A DNA stretch of 20,748 nucleotides from Bacillota bacterium (GTDB lineage: Bacteria > Bacillota > Clostridia > Lachnospirales > Lachnospiraceae). Position 1 is the first letter of the stretch. The number at the start of each line of letters is the position of its first letter. Shown piece by piece: positions 1 to 8,644 of this stretch. A model generated the notes under the pieces. It had not been told where the DNA came from and searched no databases. It saw nothing but the letters and a program-made list of their open reading frames with translations. The stretch is taken from positions 1 through 20,748 of the forward strand of contig JAEZJV010000077.1 of NCBI GenBank assembly GCA_023415635.1, in the 5' to 3' direction. The translations under genes and the position numbers were made by a program.

Positions 1-161
1 TTGTTAAAGACAATGAAACATTAGATAGTGCTCTCCGCAGATTCAAAAGAAACTGCGCGAAGGCAGGTATCCAGCAGGAGATCCGTAAGAGGGAGCATTA
101 TGAGAAGCCAAGCGTAAGACGTAAGAAGAAGTCTGAAGCGGCTAGAAAACGTAAATATTAA
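1..161 (+). CDS. rpsU: 30S ribosomal protein S21, C-terminal part (cut by window start)
   Basis: The reading frame from base 3 gives 52 residues up to a TAA stop: VKDNETLDSALRRFKRNC and onward through a very basic tail ending RKRKY. This is the small-subunit protein S21, normally about 58 residues, so only a few N-terminal residues and the start codon lie outside the window. S21 binds the 30S platform near the 3' end of 16S rRNA and is needed for normal initiation. The lysine/arginine-rich C-terminus (KREHYEKPSVRRKKKSEAAR) is typical. A strong terminator follows at once, so rpsU is transcriptionally separated from the next gene. Confidence 0.97.
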   Translation, partial: VKDNETLDSALRRFKRNCAKAGIQQEIRKREHYEKPSVRRKKKSEAARKRKY

Positions 162-174
162 ACCATGTAAAGAG

Positions 175-205
175 ACTTCCAGTAGAATTCTGCTGGAAGT
201 TTTTT
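175..205 (+). terminator. Intrinsic terminator of rpsU
   Basis: The arms ACTTCCAG (175-182) and CTGGAAGT (193-200) are exact complements. The stem extends inward (TAGA with TCTG, one G-T pair), and a run of T follows (200-205). This is a classic rho-independent terminator 13 bases after the rpsU stop. Confidence 0.92.
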
Positions 206-237
206 GCGGTAAGAAAAGGAATTAAAGGGAGCAGATC

Positions 238-720
238 ATGAATAATATATCAACAAGAAATTTGCAGGATGCAGATTATCCGGAGATGATGAGAATAGAC
301 CAGCTGGTATTTAACAGCTCAACCTCACCGGCACCTATGAAGCAGAGAACAATAGAGGAGTATGCAGAGCGTTATACAGTTGATAAAGTATTTGTAGCTG
401 AGATCGAGGGTAAAGTGGCGGGTTATATCGGTTACGATAATCCTACAGGTCTAAAATCCAATAGCCATGTGATGGAATTCTATATTGCAGTTCATCCGGA
501 TTTTCAAGGGAAGGGTATAGGCAGGGCTTTAATAAACCACTTAACCAATTGGGGAAGAGAACAAGGCTTTTTGAAGCTCTCTCTTCGTGTTCTCTCAATT
601 AACGAAGCTGCGATTGCTTTTTATATCTCCAACGGCTTTAAGGAGCAAGGAAGGCTGATGAAGGAATTTCTTTTGGATGGAGTATTTGTAGATGATATTA
701 TGATGTATAAAATGTTATAG
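238..720 (+). CDS. GNAT-family N-acetyltransferase
   Basis: A 160-residue single-domain protein of the GNAT fold, which transfers an acetyl group from acetyl-CoA to an amine; the substrate cannot be told from sequence. The acetyl-CoA pyrophosphate loop is visible as QGKGIG (residues 90-95), preceded by the strand FYIAVHPDF and followed by helix RALINHL. The C-terminal part SLRVLSINEAAIAFYISNGF matches the family's last conserved block. ATG 238 is preceded by AAAGGGAG at 8 bases spacing. The gene lies between the rpsU terminator and a truncated ytaF remnant on the other strand. Its stop codon falls inside the ytaF remnant's reading frame, so it may have come in with the event that broke ytaF (inference). 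Confidence 0.88.
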   Translation: MNNISTRNLQDADYPEMMRIDQLVFNSSTSPAPMKQRTIEEYAERYTVDKVFVAEIEGKVAGYIGYDNPTGLKSNSHVMEFYIAVHPDFQGKGIGRALINHLTNWGREQGFLKLSLRVLSINEAAIAFYISNGFKEQGRLMKEFLLDGVFVDDIMMYKML

Positions 721-940
721 CTGATGGGTCACGAAATACAGGTAAAAAGGCTTTCAATAAGGAACCAAACATCAAGGAAGCCCCTAAGATTCCGGTACAG
801 ATCAGCGTGATTTCCAGCATGGCTTGAAAAGGAATTTTGATTTTATTGCAACCATACGCTAAGCTTGCGATTAAAGCATCTATGGAGATTGCTATCACAA
901 ATATAAAAGACTCAAATATGGAAAATAGAAATGCATTCAT
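698..940 (-). pseudogene. ytaF: Truncated sporulation membrane protein YtaF (N-terminal fragment)
   Basis: The minus-strand frame reads MNAFLFSIFESF, then a hydrophobic helix with SIDALIASLAYGCNKIKIP, then a second helix ending GSLLKAFLPVF. This resembles the first two membrane helices of YtaF, a DUF204/MntP-like protein of about 200 residues made during sporulation in the mother cell. After about 70 residues similarity stops, and the frame runs into the end of the convergent GNAT gene with the unrelated tail RDPSAITFYTS. About two thirds of the protein is missing, so I call it a remnant. ATG 940-938 is preferred over the in-frame ATG at 949 because AAGGA sits 8 bases before it, whereas it touches the upstream ATG. 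A genuine short protein is less likely. Confidence 0.68.
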
Positions 941-1105
941 ATCTTTCATCCTTGTTTTAACGTTAAGATAATATTATGCATCGAAAGCAATACCGTTACC
1001 GCCATGTCAAATTATCTAAAGCAGTACAATACTATAATTTAGTCTACTAATTCTAATATTTTCATATATTATTAACAGTATCCGTGTCAAAATGCGGAGG
1101 TGTAT

Positions 1106-1468
1106 ATGAAAAGCACTCTAAAATCATCCCATAATGAATTTAAGAAAAATGCGAGGAACACTCTGTATCAGGGCTTCAAAAAGAAAAAGAGGCCTAAGGA
1201 GGAGAAGCTTAACTATATGGAAGAGGTATCGAACAGGCTGGGGCTTCCGGCCGATATCCTGGCAGGAGCTCCGATTATTACGGCAACCGGAAGAAATGAA
1301 CTGTGTGTTGAAAATTATAAAGGTATTATTGAGTATAATGGGAATGTGATCAAGGTTCAGACAAAGCTGTGCCGCGTCTGTATTGAGGGGAAAAATCTGA
1401 ATATTCTTTACTTTACCGAGGATGAAATGCGAGTTACCGGCTATATACAGGCTATTTATTACCAATGA
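1106..1468 (+). CDS. yqfC: Sporulation protein YqfC
   Basis: A 120-residue protein. The C-terminal 85 residues (from YMEEVSNRLGLPADILAGAP to the end) match the YqfC family, in which a short helical segment with LPxDI precedes a strand-rich domain with ENYKGIIEY and a final GYIQAIYY. In Bacillus subtilis yqfC is transcribed in the mother cell by sigma-E; its biochemical function is unknown. The N-terminal 35 residues are basic and appear to be an extension compared with the roughly 93-residue Bacillus protein. ATG 1106 is chosen over the in-frame GTG at 1100 because the ribosome site GGAGG (1096-1100) overlaps that GTG and leaves 5 bases before the ATG. yqfD follows 30 bases later, as in Bacillus. 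Confidence 0.9.
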   Translation: MKSTLKSSHNEFKKNARNTLYQGFKKKKRPKEEKLNYMEEVSNRLGLPADILAGAPIITATGRNELCVENYKGIIEYNGNVIKVQTKLCRVCIEGKNLNILYFTEDEMRVTGYIQAIYYQ

Positions 1469-1498
1469 TGGATATTTTGTCTGCGGGGAGGGAATCCT

Positions 1499-2740
1499 AT
1501 GTTAAAGAAGCTGTTTTATTGGCTTAGGGGTGTATTGATTATTCAGATTGGCGGAATTGCACCGGAGCGATTTATTAATTTGTGCTGTAATCGCAGTATT
1601 AACATTTGGGATTTAAAGAAAACCGGGGATCATTATCAATTCCATATAATGGCCACTAACTATAGAAAGCTGAAGCCCATTGCAAGAAAGACAAAGATCC
1701 TACCTAAAATCATAAGAAAATCAGGAATGCCATTCTTCTTACATAGATATCGGAAAAGAAAGGTTTTCTTCTTAGGCGTTTTTCTATGCCTTGTATTAAT
1801 CTATTTTCTTTCCCTATACATCTGGGATATCAGTTTCTTAGGCTACAGAAAGTATACACCGGAAGCATTGACAAAATTCTTAAATGAAAACAATATCTAT
1901 ACAGGAAACAGAAAAAGTAAAGTAAATTGTCAGGAAATCGAAGAGAAAATACGTTTGGCTTATCATGATATCGGCTGGGTGTCTGCAGAAATCAAGGGAA
2001 CACGCCTAATTATCAAGATTAAGGAGACAAACATGCCGATCTCTGCTACAAAGGCCACGAAGCCAAGTCATATGGTGGCAACAAAGGATGCAATAATCAA
2101 ATCCATAATCACGAGATCGGGGACACCGGCGGTGTCGGAAGGAGATATAGTCAAGAAGGGAGATATTCTGGTGTCCGGCATTATCAATATAATGGGAGAT
2201 TTTGAGGAGATTTTAGGAAAAGAAGCTGTGATTGCTGACGCTGATATCCGCTGCAAGACCTATTATGACTATAAGAATATCTTTTCCATGAATTATGAAA
2301 GAAAGCATTATTCCGGACGTGAAAAGAAAGGATATTATCTGCTTGCATTTCGAAACAAATTATTTTTATATAATCCTAGAAATTCCTATACCATGTATGA
2401 TATAATTGTAGACGAAAAAAAGCTGCATTTCACTAACAGCTTTTTCCTTCCGTTTTCTGTCGGGAGAATTATTACCAGGGAGTATAGCGTAGAGAAGCTT
2501 TTGTACACCGAAGAGGAAGCATCAGAAATTGCAGCTGCACGACTGGAAAGATATATTAATAAATTAATCGAAAAGGATGTTTTATTAATCGAAAATAATG
2601 TAAGAATAACGATGAAAGATAATCGTTGTATAGCTCAGGGAAGAATAGTGGTTGAAGAACCGGCCTGGGAGTACAGAGAAATACAGGAAAATGAGTGGAG
2701 GATAGAGCCAACAGATGAGCATAATGGAGACAATCATTGA
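1499..2740 (+). CDS. yqfD: Sporulation protein YqfD
   Basis: 413 residues, near the family's usual 390-400. The N-terminus carries the conserved pattern GxxxIQIxGxxPERFINLC followed by INIWDL. One membrane helix lies at about residues 89-108 (VFFLGVFLCLVLIYFLSLYI). The remaining 300 residues form the extracytoplasmic or intermembrane part, with strand-rich repeats such as RSGTPAVSEGDIVKKGDILVSG, which resembles a biotinyl/lipoyl-like hammerhead turn. YqfD is a mother-cell sporulation protein of unknown mechanism, needed for efficient sporulation in Bacillus. ATG 1499 has GGGGAGGG upstream. The 3' end overlaps phoH by 26 bases, so the two are translationally coupled. Confidence 0.93.
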   Translation: MLKKLFYWLRGVLIIQIGGIAPERFINLCCNRSINIWDLKKTGDHYQFHIMATNYRKLKPIARKTKILPKIIRKSGMPFFLHRYRKRKVFFLGVFLCLVLIYFLSLYIWDISFLGYRKYTPEALTKFLNENNIYTGNRKSKVNCQEIEEKIRLAYHDIGWVSAEIKGTRLIIKIKETNMPISATKATKPSHMVATKDAIIKSIITRSGTPAVSEGDIVKKGDILVSGIINIMGDFEEILGKEAVIADADIRCKTYYDYKNIFSMNYERKHYSGREKKGYYLLAFRNKLFLYNPRNSYTMYDIIVDEKKLHFTNSFFLPFSVGRIITREYSVEKLLYTEEEASEIAAARLERYINKLIEKDVLLIENNVRITMKDNRCIAQGRIVVEEPAWEYREIQENEWRIEPTDEHNGDNH

Positions 2741-3776
2741 TATTCCTGCTGAACATGAAAAAAATGTATTTGGTGGTTTTGATGCCTATGCAAAAATTAT
2801 AGAACGTGCCTTCAATGTGACGATTATCGCTAGAAACGGCGAGGTTAAGGTAATAGGTGCTGCAGAGGATGTCACAAAAGCAAAAAGTGTATTTATTCAG
2901 CTTCTGGAGCTTTCCAGAAGAGGTAATCAGATTACTGAGCAGAATGTTAACTATGCAATTTCCCTCTGTCATGAGGATAAAGAGCGGGCGATCGTTGAGA
3001 TAGATAAGGATTTAATTTGTCATACCATAAACGGTAAACCGATTAAACCAAAGACCCTTGGTCAGAAGACCTATGTGGATCTGATCCGTAAAAAGATGAT
3101 CGTATTCGGTGTCGGTCCTGCAGGCACAGGTAAAACCTATCTTGCCATGGCTATGGCAATTACCGCTTTTAAAAATGATGAGGTCAGTAAGATTATCTTA
3201 ACCCGTCCAGCTATTGAAGCCGGTGAAAAACTGGGTTTTTTACCCGGAGATTTGCAGAGTAAGGTAGATCCGTATCTGAGGCCCTTATATGATGCGTTGT
3301 ATCAGATTATGGGACCGGAGGCTTATATTAAAAATACGGAGAAGGGTCTGATTGAGGTTGCTCCTCTTGCTTATATGAGAGGCCGTACCCTGGAAAATGC
3401 ATTTATTATTCTGGATGAAGCACAAAATACTACACCGGCACAAATGAAGATGTTTTTGACGAGAATAGGCTTCGGCTCTAAGGTGGTTATTACCGGAGAT
3501 CAGACACAGAAGGATCTGCCCGCAGGGAGCAAGTCCGGACTGGATGTGGCTCTGAAGGTATTATCTAAAATCGAAGATATCGGTTTTTCCTTCCTGACTA
3601 GCCAGGACGTAGTAAGACATCCACTGGTTCAGAGAATAGTAAAAGCCTATGATGCTTACGAAGAAAAGCAGAAGAGGCAGGAAGACAGAATGTCTGATAA
3701 GGATAAGCATAAAAAAGTGAGACACATCAATTACAAATCCGAAAAGATCAGGGGAAACCGAGATGAAAACAGGTAA
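2715..3776 (+). CDS. phoH: PhoH-family ATPase
   Basis: 353 residues. The N-terminal 90 residues form a KH-like domain (NVTIIARNGEVKVIG). A P-loop ATPase domain follows with Walker A GPAGTGKT (134-141), TRPAIEAGEKLGFLPGDL, and Walker B IILDEAQNTT (231-240), then ITGDQTQ as the sensor motif. PhoH proteins are cytoplasmic NTPases implicated in RNA metabolism, often next to ybeY, as here. The basic C-terminal tail after about residue 320 is variable. Two in-frame starts exist, ATG 2715 and ATG 2724. The nearest SD, GGAGG at 2697-2701, is 13 bases before the first and 22 before the second, so 2715 is preferred. The gene overlaps yqfD by 26 bases and the next gene by 14. Confidence 0.95.
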   Translation: MSIMETIIDIPAEHEKNVFGGFDAYAKIIERAFNVTIIARNGEVKVIGAAEDVTKAKSVFIQLLELSRRGNQITEQNVNYAISLCHEDKERAIVEIDKDLICHTINGKPIKPKTLGQKTYVDLIRKKMIVFGVGPAGTGKTYLAMAMAITAFKNDEVSKIILTRPAIEAGEKLGFLPGDLQSKVDPYLRPLYDALYQIMGPEAYIKNTEKGLIEVAPLAYMRGRTLENAFIILDEAQNTTPAQMKMFLTRIGFGSKVVITGDQTQKDLPAGSKSGLDVALKVLSKIEDIGFSFLTSQDVVRHPLVQRIVKAYDAYEEKQKRQEDRMSDKDKHKKVRHINYKSEKIRGNRDENR

Positions 3777-5070
3777 AAAAACCGTTCTAATTACGATACT
3801 GCCAATATTGTCCATGATTGCGGCAATTGTACCGGAATATCTATACAAGAATTCATTTCTGGAAATTGCAAAAATTGCAGTTCTTACCTTGGTACTAACC
3901 GCTATTGCAACCTTTTATATTCGTTCCAATGCAGATCATATCCTGGGTAAGAGGCTTTCAAAGACAATTATCATCCTGGGATATCTATGTGCGATCTGTT
4001 TATTGTTATTCACACCAAAGCCGTATATGTTCAGCTTCTGGACGATTGGTGGCTTACTTATTGCGATGCTGATTGATAATAAGCTCGGGCTGCTGTATCA
4101 TTTTAATCTTACCATTATCATGGCAATTTCTCTGTCCTTAGGACTAGAGCTGGTTATACAAATCATGGTGATTGGTGCCATAATGTGTCTTTTGTCAGGA
4201 GCCTTAAGATCAAAGGCAACCGTAGCATATGCAATAATTATCATACTTTCGACAAATGTAACGCTTTCCTTTGTCATTAATAACTTTATTTTTAATAAAA
4301 AAGAGAACTATAATTATCTGAATTCACTATTTAGTATCTTAGCGGTACTTGTTACCGCCTTTTTATTATGCCTGTGCTATGATGTGACAGAGAAAAAGAA
4401 TGGTGCAGGGGAAGTATCGGATGAAGCTGATATAATCCTTATTGAAACAATTGCAGAGGAGAATAACGCTTCCGAGGTACAAGCTACATCGGAACCATCG
4501 GCTGCTTCGTCTAACCTATGTATGGAAAAAGAGGATATACAGAATGCAACTGCCGAAAATGGGACCAGCTATGATATCCTGTGTTCTGAGGATAATGAAC
4601 TGCTTCGAAAGCTTAAGAAGTATTCAGAAAGTATCTATGTTCATGCTCTGAAGATTGGTGATCTATCTTACCGTGCGGCCAAGGAGGTTGGTGCAAATGA
4701 GCTTTTGGCTAAAGCAGGTGGTCTGTACCATGAAATAGGTAAGCTGAACGGTAAAAATTACATTGATGAGGGATTGGCAATCGCGGAGGAATATTCCTTT
4801 CCAAAGGAACTTAAAGCAATTCTAAAGGAGCATAACATTAAGTATGATAAGCCAAGTTCCGTAGAAGCAACCATTGTCATGCTGTCAGACAATATTGTAT
4901 CAACGATTGATTACATAGATAAATCTGAGGAGAATAAATATTCTACCAATAAGATTATCGATAATATCTTTCAATTGCGTATGGATAAAGGCACCTTTGA
5001 CAAAGTTGAGCTGTCTCTTAAGGATTTCAAGGTACTAAAGGATTTTTACGAAAGAGAGTTCAAAGGATAA
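3763..5070 (+). CDS. Short PgpH-like membrane HD-domain protein with altered active site
   Basis: 435 residues. Residues 1-205 hold about seven membrane helices (the 7TM part of PgpH/YqfF). A low-complexity linker follows (212-275), then an HD-type domain (278-435). The PgpH family hydrolyses c-di-AMP and is normally about 700 residues, with a large extracellular domain after the first helix; that domain is absent here. Aligning by eye, H294 and H357 and the D of MLSDN (D376) are kept, but the HD dyad reads YHEIGK (H323-E324). The stretch that normally carries the next metal-binding histidines is missing between GKLNGKNYI and EHN. Position between phoH and ybeY is that of pgpH. ATG 3763 has AGGGGA 8 bases upstream. 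Loss or change of phosphodiesterase activity is an inference. Confidence 0.8.
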   Translation: MKTGKKTVLITILPILSMIAAIVPEYLYKNSFLEIAKIAVLTLVLTAIATFYIRSNADHILGKRLSKTIIILGYLCAICLLLFTPKPYMFSFWTIGGLLIAMLIDNKLGLLYHFNLTIIMAISLSLGLELVIQIMVIGAIMCLLSGALRSKATVAYAIIIILSTNVTLSFVINNFIFNKKENYNYLNSLFSILAVLVTAFLLCLCYDVTEKKNGAGEVSDEADIILIETIAEENNASEVQATSEPSAASSNLCMEKEDIQNATAENGTSYDILCSEDNELLRKLKKYSESIYVHALKIGDLSYRAAKEVGANELLAKAGGLYHEIGKLNGKNYIDEGLAIAEEYSFPKELKAILKEHNIKYDKPSSVEATIVMLSDNIVSTIDYIDKSEENKYSTNKIIDNIFQLRMDKGTFDKVELSLKDFKVLKDFYEREFKG

Positions 5071-5094
5071 GCGCTTGGAGAGAGGTGAGATGTC

Positions 5095-5592
5095 ATGACT
5101 ATCAACATAGATTATGAGGTGACAGAGAAATTCGAGTTTGATTTTGAAGAAATGGAGAGAAAGGTTGTAGAGGCATGCCTCGATTTTGTGGACTGTCCTT
5201 ATGAGGCTGAAGTCAGCATCCTGCTTACAGATGATGAACAGATTAAAATAATTAACAAGGAGTATCGCAAGGTAGATGCTCCGACAGATGTCCTTTCATT
5301 TCCGGTAGTGGAGTATGCTGCACCCGGCGATTTTTCACGACTTGAGGAGGAGCATGTCTCCTGTTTTCATCCTGAGTCGGGAGAATTGTTGCTGGGTGAC
5401 ATTGTCATATCACTGGAGCGGGCAAAACAACAGGCGGAGGAATACGGCCATTCACTTTTGCGTGAATTAGCTTTTTTAACTACTCATAGCATGTTCCATC
5501 TGTTCGGTTTCGATCATATGGAGGAAGAGGAACGAAGGCTTATGGAGGATAAGCAGCGGGAGGTTTTGGACAAGCTGCAGATTCTCAGATAA
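5095..5592 (+). CDS. ybeY: Endoribonuclease YbeY (16S rRNA maturation)
   Basis: 165 residues, the usual size. YbeY is a zinc-dependent RNase involved in 16S rRNA 3'-end processing and 70S ribosome quality control. The zinc ligands are visible in HSMFHLFGFDH (H131, H135, H141). The family signature is HGxLHLxGxDH, so glycine 132 is replaced by serine here. The conserved block NKEYRKVDAPTDVLSFP (54-70) and the GELLLGDIVIS block (96-106) are both present. ATG 5095 follows GAGAGGTGAG. The gene lies 24 bases after the HD protein in the conserved phoH-pgpH-ybeY order. The genes that follow in Bacillus (dgkA, cdd, era) are not here. Confidence 0.96.
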   Translation: MTINIDYEVTEKFEFDFEEMERKVVEACLDFVDCPYEAEVSILLTDDEQIKIINKEYRKVDAPTDVLSFPVVEYAAPGDFSRLEEEHVSCFHPESGELLLGDIVISLERAKQQAEEYGHSLLRELAFLTTHSMFHLFGFDHMEEEERRLMEDKQREVLDKLQILR

Positions 5593-5636
5593 AGATTATA
5601 GTTTATATATATTCCAAGGAAAGGTATGGACCGTAC

Positions 5637-6758
5637 ATGAAGAAAATAATTTTTTATTTATTCCTTGCAGTAACATTGTCTTTATTTATCGGATGCAACA
5701 AGAACAAAGGGTATAACAATAATGTAATTAGCGAATATCAAGAAAATTATGATAAAAATAATCCTATCGTAACACAACCCTCCGAGACTGACTCAGAAGC
5801 GGATGCTTTAACAACGGTGCCGGAGGACGTAAATCACGAGGGTGAAATGAGAAGCTGGCTCACCGGCCAATGGGTATCCAAGGAAATCGGAACTATGCGT
5901 CCGATTGCATTTCAGTTCAATAATTTCAAAAGTGTATCCAATCAATGGGGAATCAGCCAGGCAGATATCATATATGAATGTATTGTGGAAGGCGGTATCA
6001 CAAGACTCTTGGGAATTTGTGAGAATTATCAGGGTGACAGAATTGGCTCGACACGTAGCGCCAGGCATTATTTTGTCAGTATTGCAGACGAATACAATGC
6101 GATTTATATACATTACGGTGGTACAAAATATGCCAGAGCCAAGGTGAAAGAGCTTGGTGTAGATGAGATTGATGGTAACTCAGGGCTTGATACGACGGTA
6201 TTCTTCAGAGATCATTCCATCAAGGCTCCGCATAATGCATTTGCAACCCGGAAGGGAATACAAAAGGGAATAGAGATCAAGAAATATAAAACAAATTATT
6301 CTGAAGAGGATCAGGCACATTTCACGTTCTATCAAGAGGATACTGATTTAACCTCCAACAGCAAGGCTGATAAAGTGACAATTGGTTTTTCCGCTTATAT
6401 ATCACCTTATTTCACCTACAATGCTTCCGATAAGCTTTATTACCGTTATCAATTCGGAGCGGCACATAAGGATTCCAATACGGGAGAACAACTGACCTTC
6501 AAGAATATTATTATTCAATTCGTAAAGGAATGGAATATTGATAAAAATGGGTATCAGACAATGGATCTGGCAGATGCTAAAGGAAAAGGCATCTATATTT
6601 CCAATGGGAAAATGGTTCCGATTACATGGAAGAAGAATGAAGCAAAGAGTTGGATGAGATATTATGACGAAACAGGAGCGGAGCTGGTCATTAATCCTGG
6701 AAAGACCTACATTACATTATTTCCGAATGATCGTACCGATGATGTCAAGATCGATTGA
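5637..6758 (+). CDS. DUF3048 (YerB-like) lipoprotein
   Basis: 373 residues. Residues 1-20 are a signal peptide ending in a lipobox-like FIGC, with C20 as the likely lipidated residue. A polar linker fills residues 21-75. The DUF3048 N-terminal domain follows, with MRPIAFQFNNFKSVS (87-101), GISQADIIYECIVEGGITR (105-123) and STRSARHYFV (138-147). The C-terminal DUF3048 domain covers about 235-370. The YerB family is a surface lipoprotein family of unknown function, widespread in spore-forming Firmicutes. It begins 44 bases after ybeY and may share its transcript. The SD (AAGGAAAGG) is about 14 bases from the ATG, a longer gap than usual. Confidence 0.87.
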   Translation: MKKIIFYLFLAVTLSLFIGCNKNKGYNNNVISEYQENYDKNNPIVTQPSETDSEADALTTVPEDVNHEGEMRSWLTGQWVSKEIGTMRPIAFQFNNFKSVSNQWGISQADIIYECIVEGGITRLLGICENYQGDRIGSTRSARHYFVSIADEYNAIYIHYGGTKYARAKVKELGVDEIDGNSGLDTTVFFRDHSIKAPHNAFATRKGIQKGIEIKKYKTNYSEEDQAHFTFYQEDTDLTSNSKADKVTIGFSAYISPYFTYNASDKLYYRYQFGAAHKDSNTGEQLTFKNIIIQFVKEWNIDKNGYQTMDLADAKGKGIYISNGKMVPITWKKNEAKSWMRYYDETGAELVINPGKTYITLFPNDRTDDVKID

Positions 6759-6840
6759 CTTTGCAGCTTATAAGGATAAACGAATGAATTTATAAAGACC
6801 CTAATACAAAAAACAAAAGAAGTTTCAGAGGAGCATGGAT

Positions 6841-8529
6841 ATGTCAGCACAAAGCAAACGTAATCATTTTCTGGTACAGGGAAGTATATTGGCAGCTGCC
6901 TCCATTCTGGTGCGAATCATCGGGTTAATCTATCGGATACCCATGGTAAGAATTATAGGTAAGGAAGGTATGGGCTATTACTCTAATGCCTTTGAAATAT
7001 ATAATATTGCCTTGATTCTATCCTCCTACAGCATTCCGCTTGCCGTATCTAAGCTGGTTGCCGCCCGTAGAGTAAAAAAGGAACATAGAAATTCTTACCG
7101 TGTATTCCTTTGTGCAATGGCATTCGCAGCAGTGGTAGGTCTTCTGGCTACTCTAATCGTGTTTTTCGGAGCAGGCTTTCTGGCAAAGATAATCTTTAAA
7201 AGCCCGAATACTACCCTGCCGCTAATGATACTTGCACCGACTATCTTCGTTTTTTCTGTTATGGGAGTATTACGAGGTTTCTATCAGGGTAAGAATACGA
7301 TGATTCCAACTGCCATATCTCAGGTACTAGAGCAAATCATCAACGCAGCCGTTAGTGTTACCGCTGCCTGGTTTTTGGTAAAATACAACAGTGTGTCAGT
7401 GAATATGGCCTCCTACGGAGCAGCGGGAGGAACTCTGGGCACCTTCACAGGTGCCTGCATAGGACTGCTTTTCCTGTTATTCGTATTTGTTATTTATAAA
7501 CCGGTATTAAAAAAACAGATGCGGCATGATACCTCGGGAGTAAGAGAATCCTATGGCGATATCTTTAAGCTCCTGCTTATGACTATCGCCCCCATCATAT
7601 TGAGTCAGACCGTCTATCAGATCAGTGGATTACTGGATGGTTCTCTGTTTAACCATATTATGTCCACGAAAGTAATCGCGGGTTTTGACCTTCCGGTACT
7701 GATGGCCGAAAACGGAGCAGGGGCAGGACAGCTTTATTTAGAAGCCTATCGTAATACCCTGACAGGTATCTATAGCGGAGAATACAGACTGCTTACTAAC
7801 GTTCCGGTATCCATTGCTACAGCAATCGGTGCTGCCATCGTAACGACTATGGCGGCAGATATGGCAAAGGGTATGCTAGGCTCCATACAGAATAAACTCC
7901 ATGCGGCAGTTAAATTTAATATGATTATCGCTATTCCGTCGGCAGTCGGTATGGGTGTTCTTGCATCACCTATCCTGTATCTGCTCTTTAAGGATAGCAA
8001 TGAGTTGTCTGCCAACATTATGATGCTCGGCTCCATCTCAATCGTGTTCTATGCACTATCCACAGTAACGACAGCTGTCCTGCAGGGAATTAACCGTCTG
8101 CGGATTCCTGTCATTAATTCGGCTATTTCCTTGGGGATTCATATTGTCCTGGTTTTCTGCCTGTTATATTTTACTCCGATGAGCACCTATGCTTTGGTCA
8201 TCGGAAATGTTACTTTCCCGATGGTTGTATGTATTTTGAACTGGATTGCCATCGCAAAGCATCTGAATTATCATCAGGAGGTTGTTAAAACCTTCCTTAT
8301 TCCTACGATCAGTGCAGGCTTAATGGGTGTCATCACATATTTCGTATACCAAGGAATGATATATGTATCAGGAAATGTACTGATTTCTACCATAGTATCC
8401 ATTATGACAGCTGTTCTCATATATTTCCTATTACTGATACTTATGAAGGGTGTAAACGAGCAGGAGCTTGCTTTTCTTCCAAAAAGTAACCGAATCATAC
8501 AAATATTGAAAAAGCTTCATATGCTTTAA
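6841..8529 (+). CDS. SpoVB/MurJ-type polysaccharide flippase
   Basis: 562 residues and about 14 hydrophobic helices, typical of the MOP superfamily oligosaccharidyl-lipid flippases. The start QGSILAAASILVRIIGLIYRIPM, followed by GKEGMGYYSNAFEIYNIALI, is characteristic of SpoVB and its close paralogues. SpoVB is made in the mother cell and takes part in spore cortex peptidoglycan assembly; paralogues such as YkvU, YabM and MurJ share the fold, so which one this is remains open. ATG 6841 is chosen over the in-frame ATG at 6835: AGAGGAG (6827-6833) is only 1 base from the first but 7 from the second. A clear terminator follows at 8551. Confidence 0.87.
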   Translation: MSAQSKRNHFLVQGSILAAASILVRIIGLIYRIPMVRIIGKEGMGYYSNAFEIYNIALILSSYSIPLAVSKLVAARRVKKEHRNSYRVFLCAMAFAAVVGLLATLIVFFGAGFLAKIIFKSPNTTLPLMILAPTIFVFSVMGVLRGFYQGKNTMIPTAISQVLEQIINAAVSVTAAWFLVKYNSVSVNMASYGAAGGTLGTFTGACIGLLFLLFVFVIYKPVLKKQMRHDTSGVRESYGDIFKLLLMTIAPIILSQTVYQISGLLDGSLFNHIMSTKVIAGFDLPVLMAENGAGAGQLYLEAYRNTLTGIYSGEYRLLTNVPVSIATAIGAAIVTTMAADMAKGMLGSIQNKLHAAVKFNMIIAIPSAVGMGVLASPILYLLFKDSNELSANIMMLGSISIVFYALSTVTTAVLQGINRLRIPVINSAISLGIHIVLVFCLLYFTPMSTYALVIGNVTFPMVVCILNWIAIAKHLNYHQEVVKTFLIPTISAGLMGVITYFVYQGMIYVSGNVLISTIVSIMTAVLIYFLLLILMKGVNEQELAFLPKSNRIIQILKKLHML

Positions 8530-8550
8530 GAGAAAGAAATGATATTAAGG

Positions 8551-8591
8551 ACTGTTGCAATGCTTTAAGTAATATTGCAACAGTACTTTTT
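8551..8591 (+). terminator. Intrinsic terminator after the flippase gene
   Basis: ACTGTTGCAAT (8551-8561) and ATTGCAACAGT (8574-8584) form a perfect 11-bp stem with a 12-base loop, followed closely by a T run (8587-8591). It ends the transcript that includes the flippase gene. Confidence 0.93.
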
Positions 8592-8644
8592 ATTGTATAA
8601 ATATGTGAAATCTGGAGATAATTGAGCCAAAGGAGTGGTTTCGG

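Noticed and set aside
1033..1070. TATAAT (1033-1038) and CATATATT (1063-1070) as promoter elements for yqfC
   Set aside because: Neither has a convincing -35 at the right distance, and such matches are frequent in AT-rich DNA.
2556..2972. 138-codon open frame on the minus strand opposite the yqfD/phoH junction
   Set aside because: It is antisense to two well-conserved genes; the composition looks like a chance open frame.
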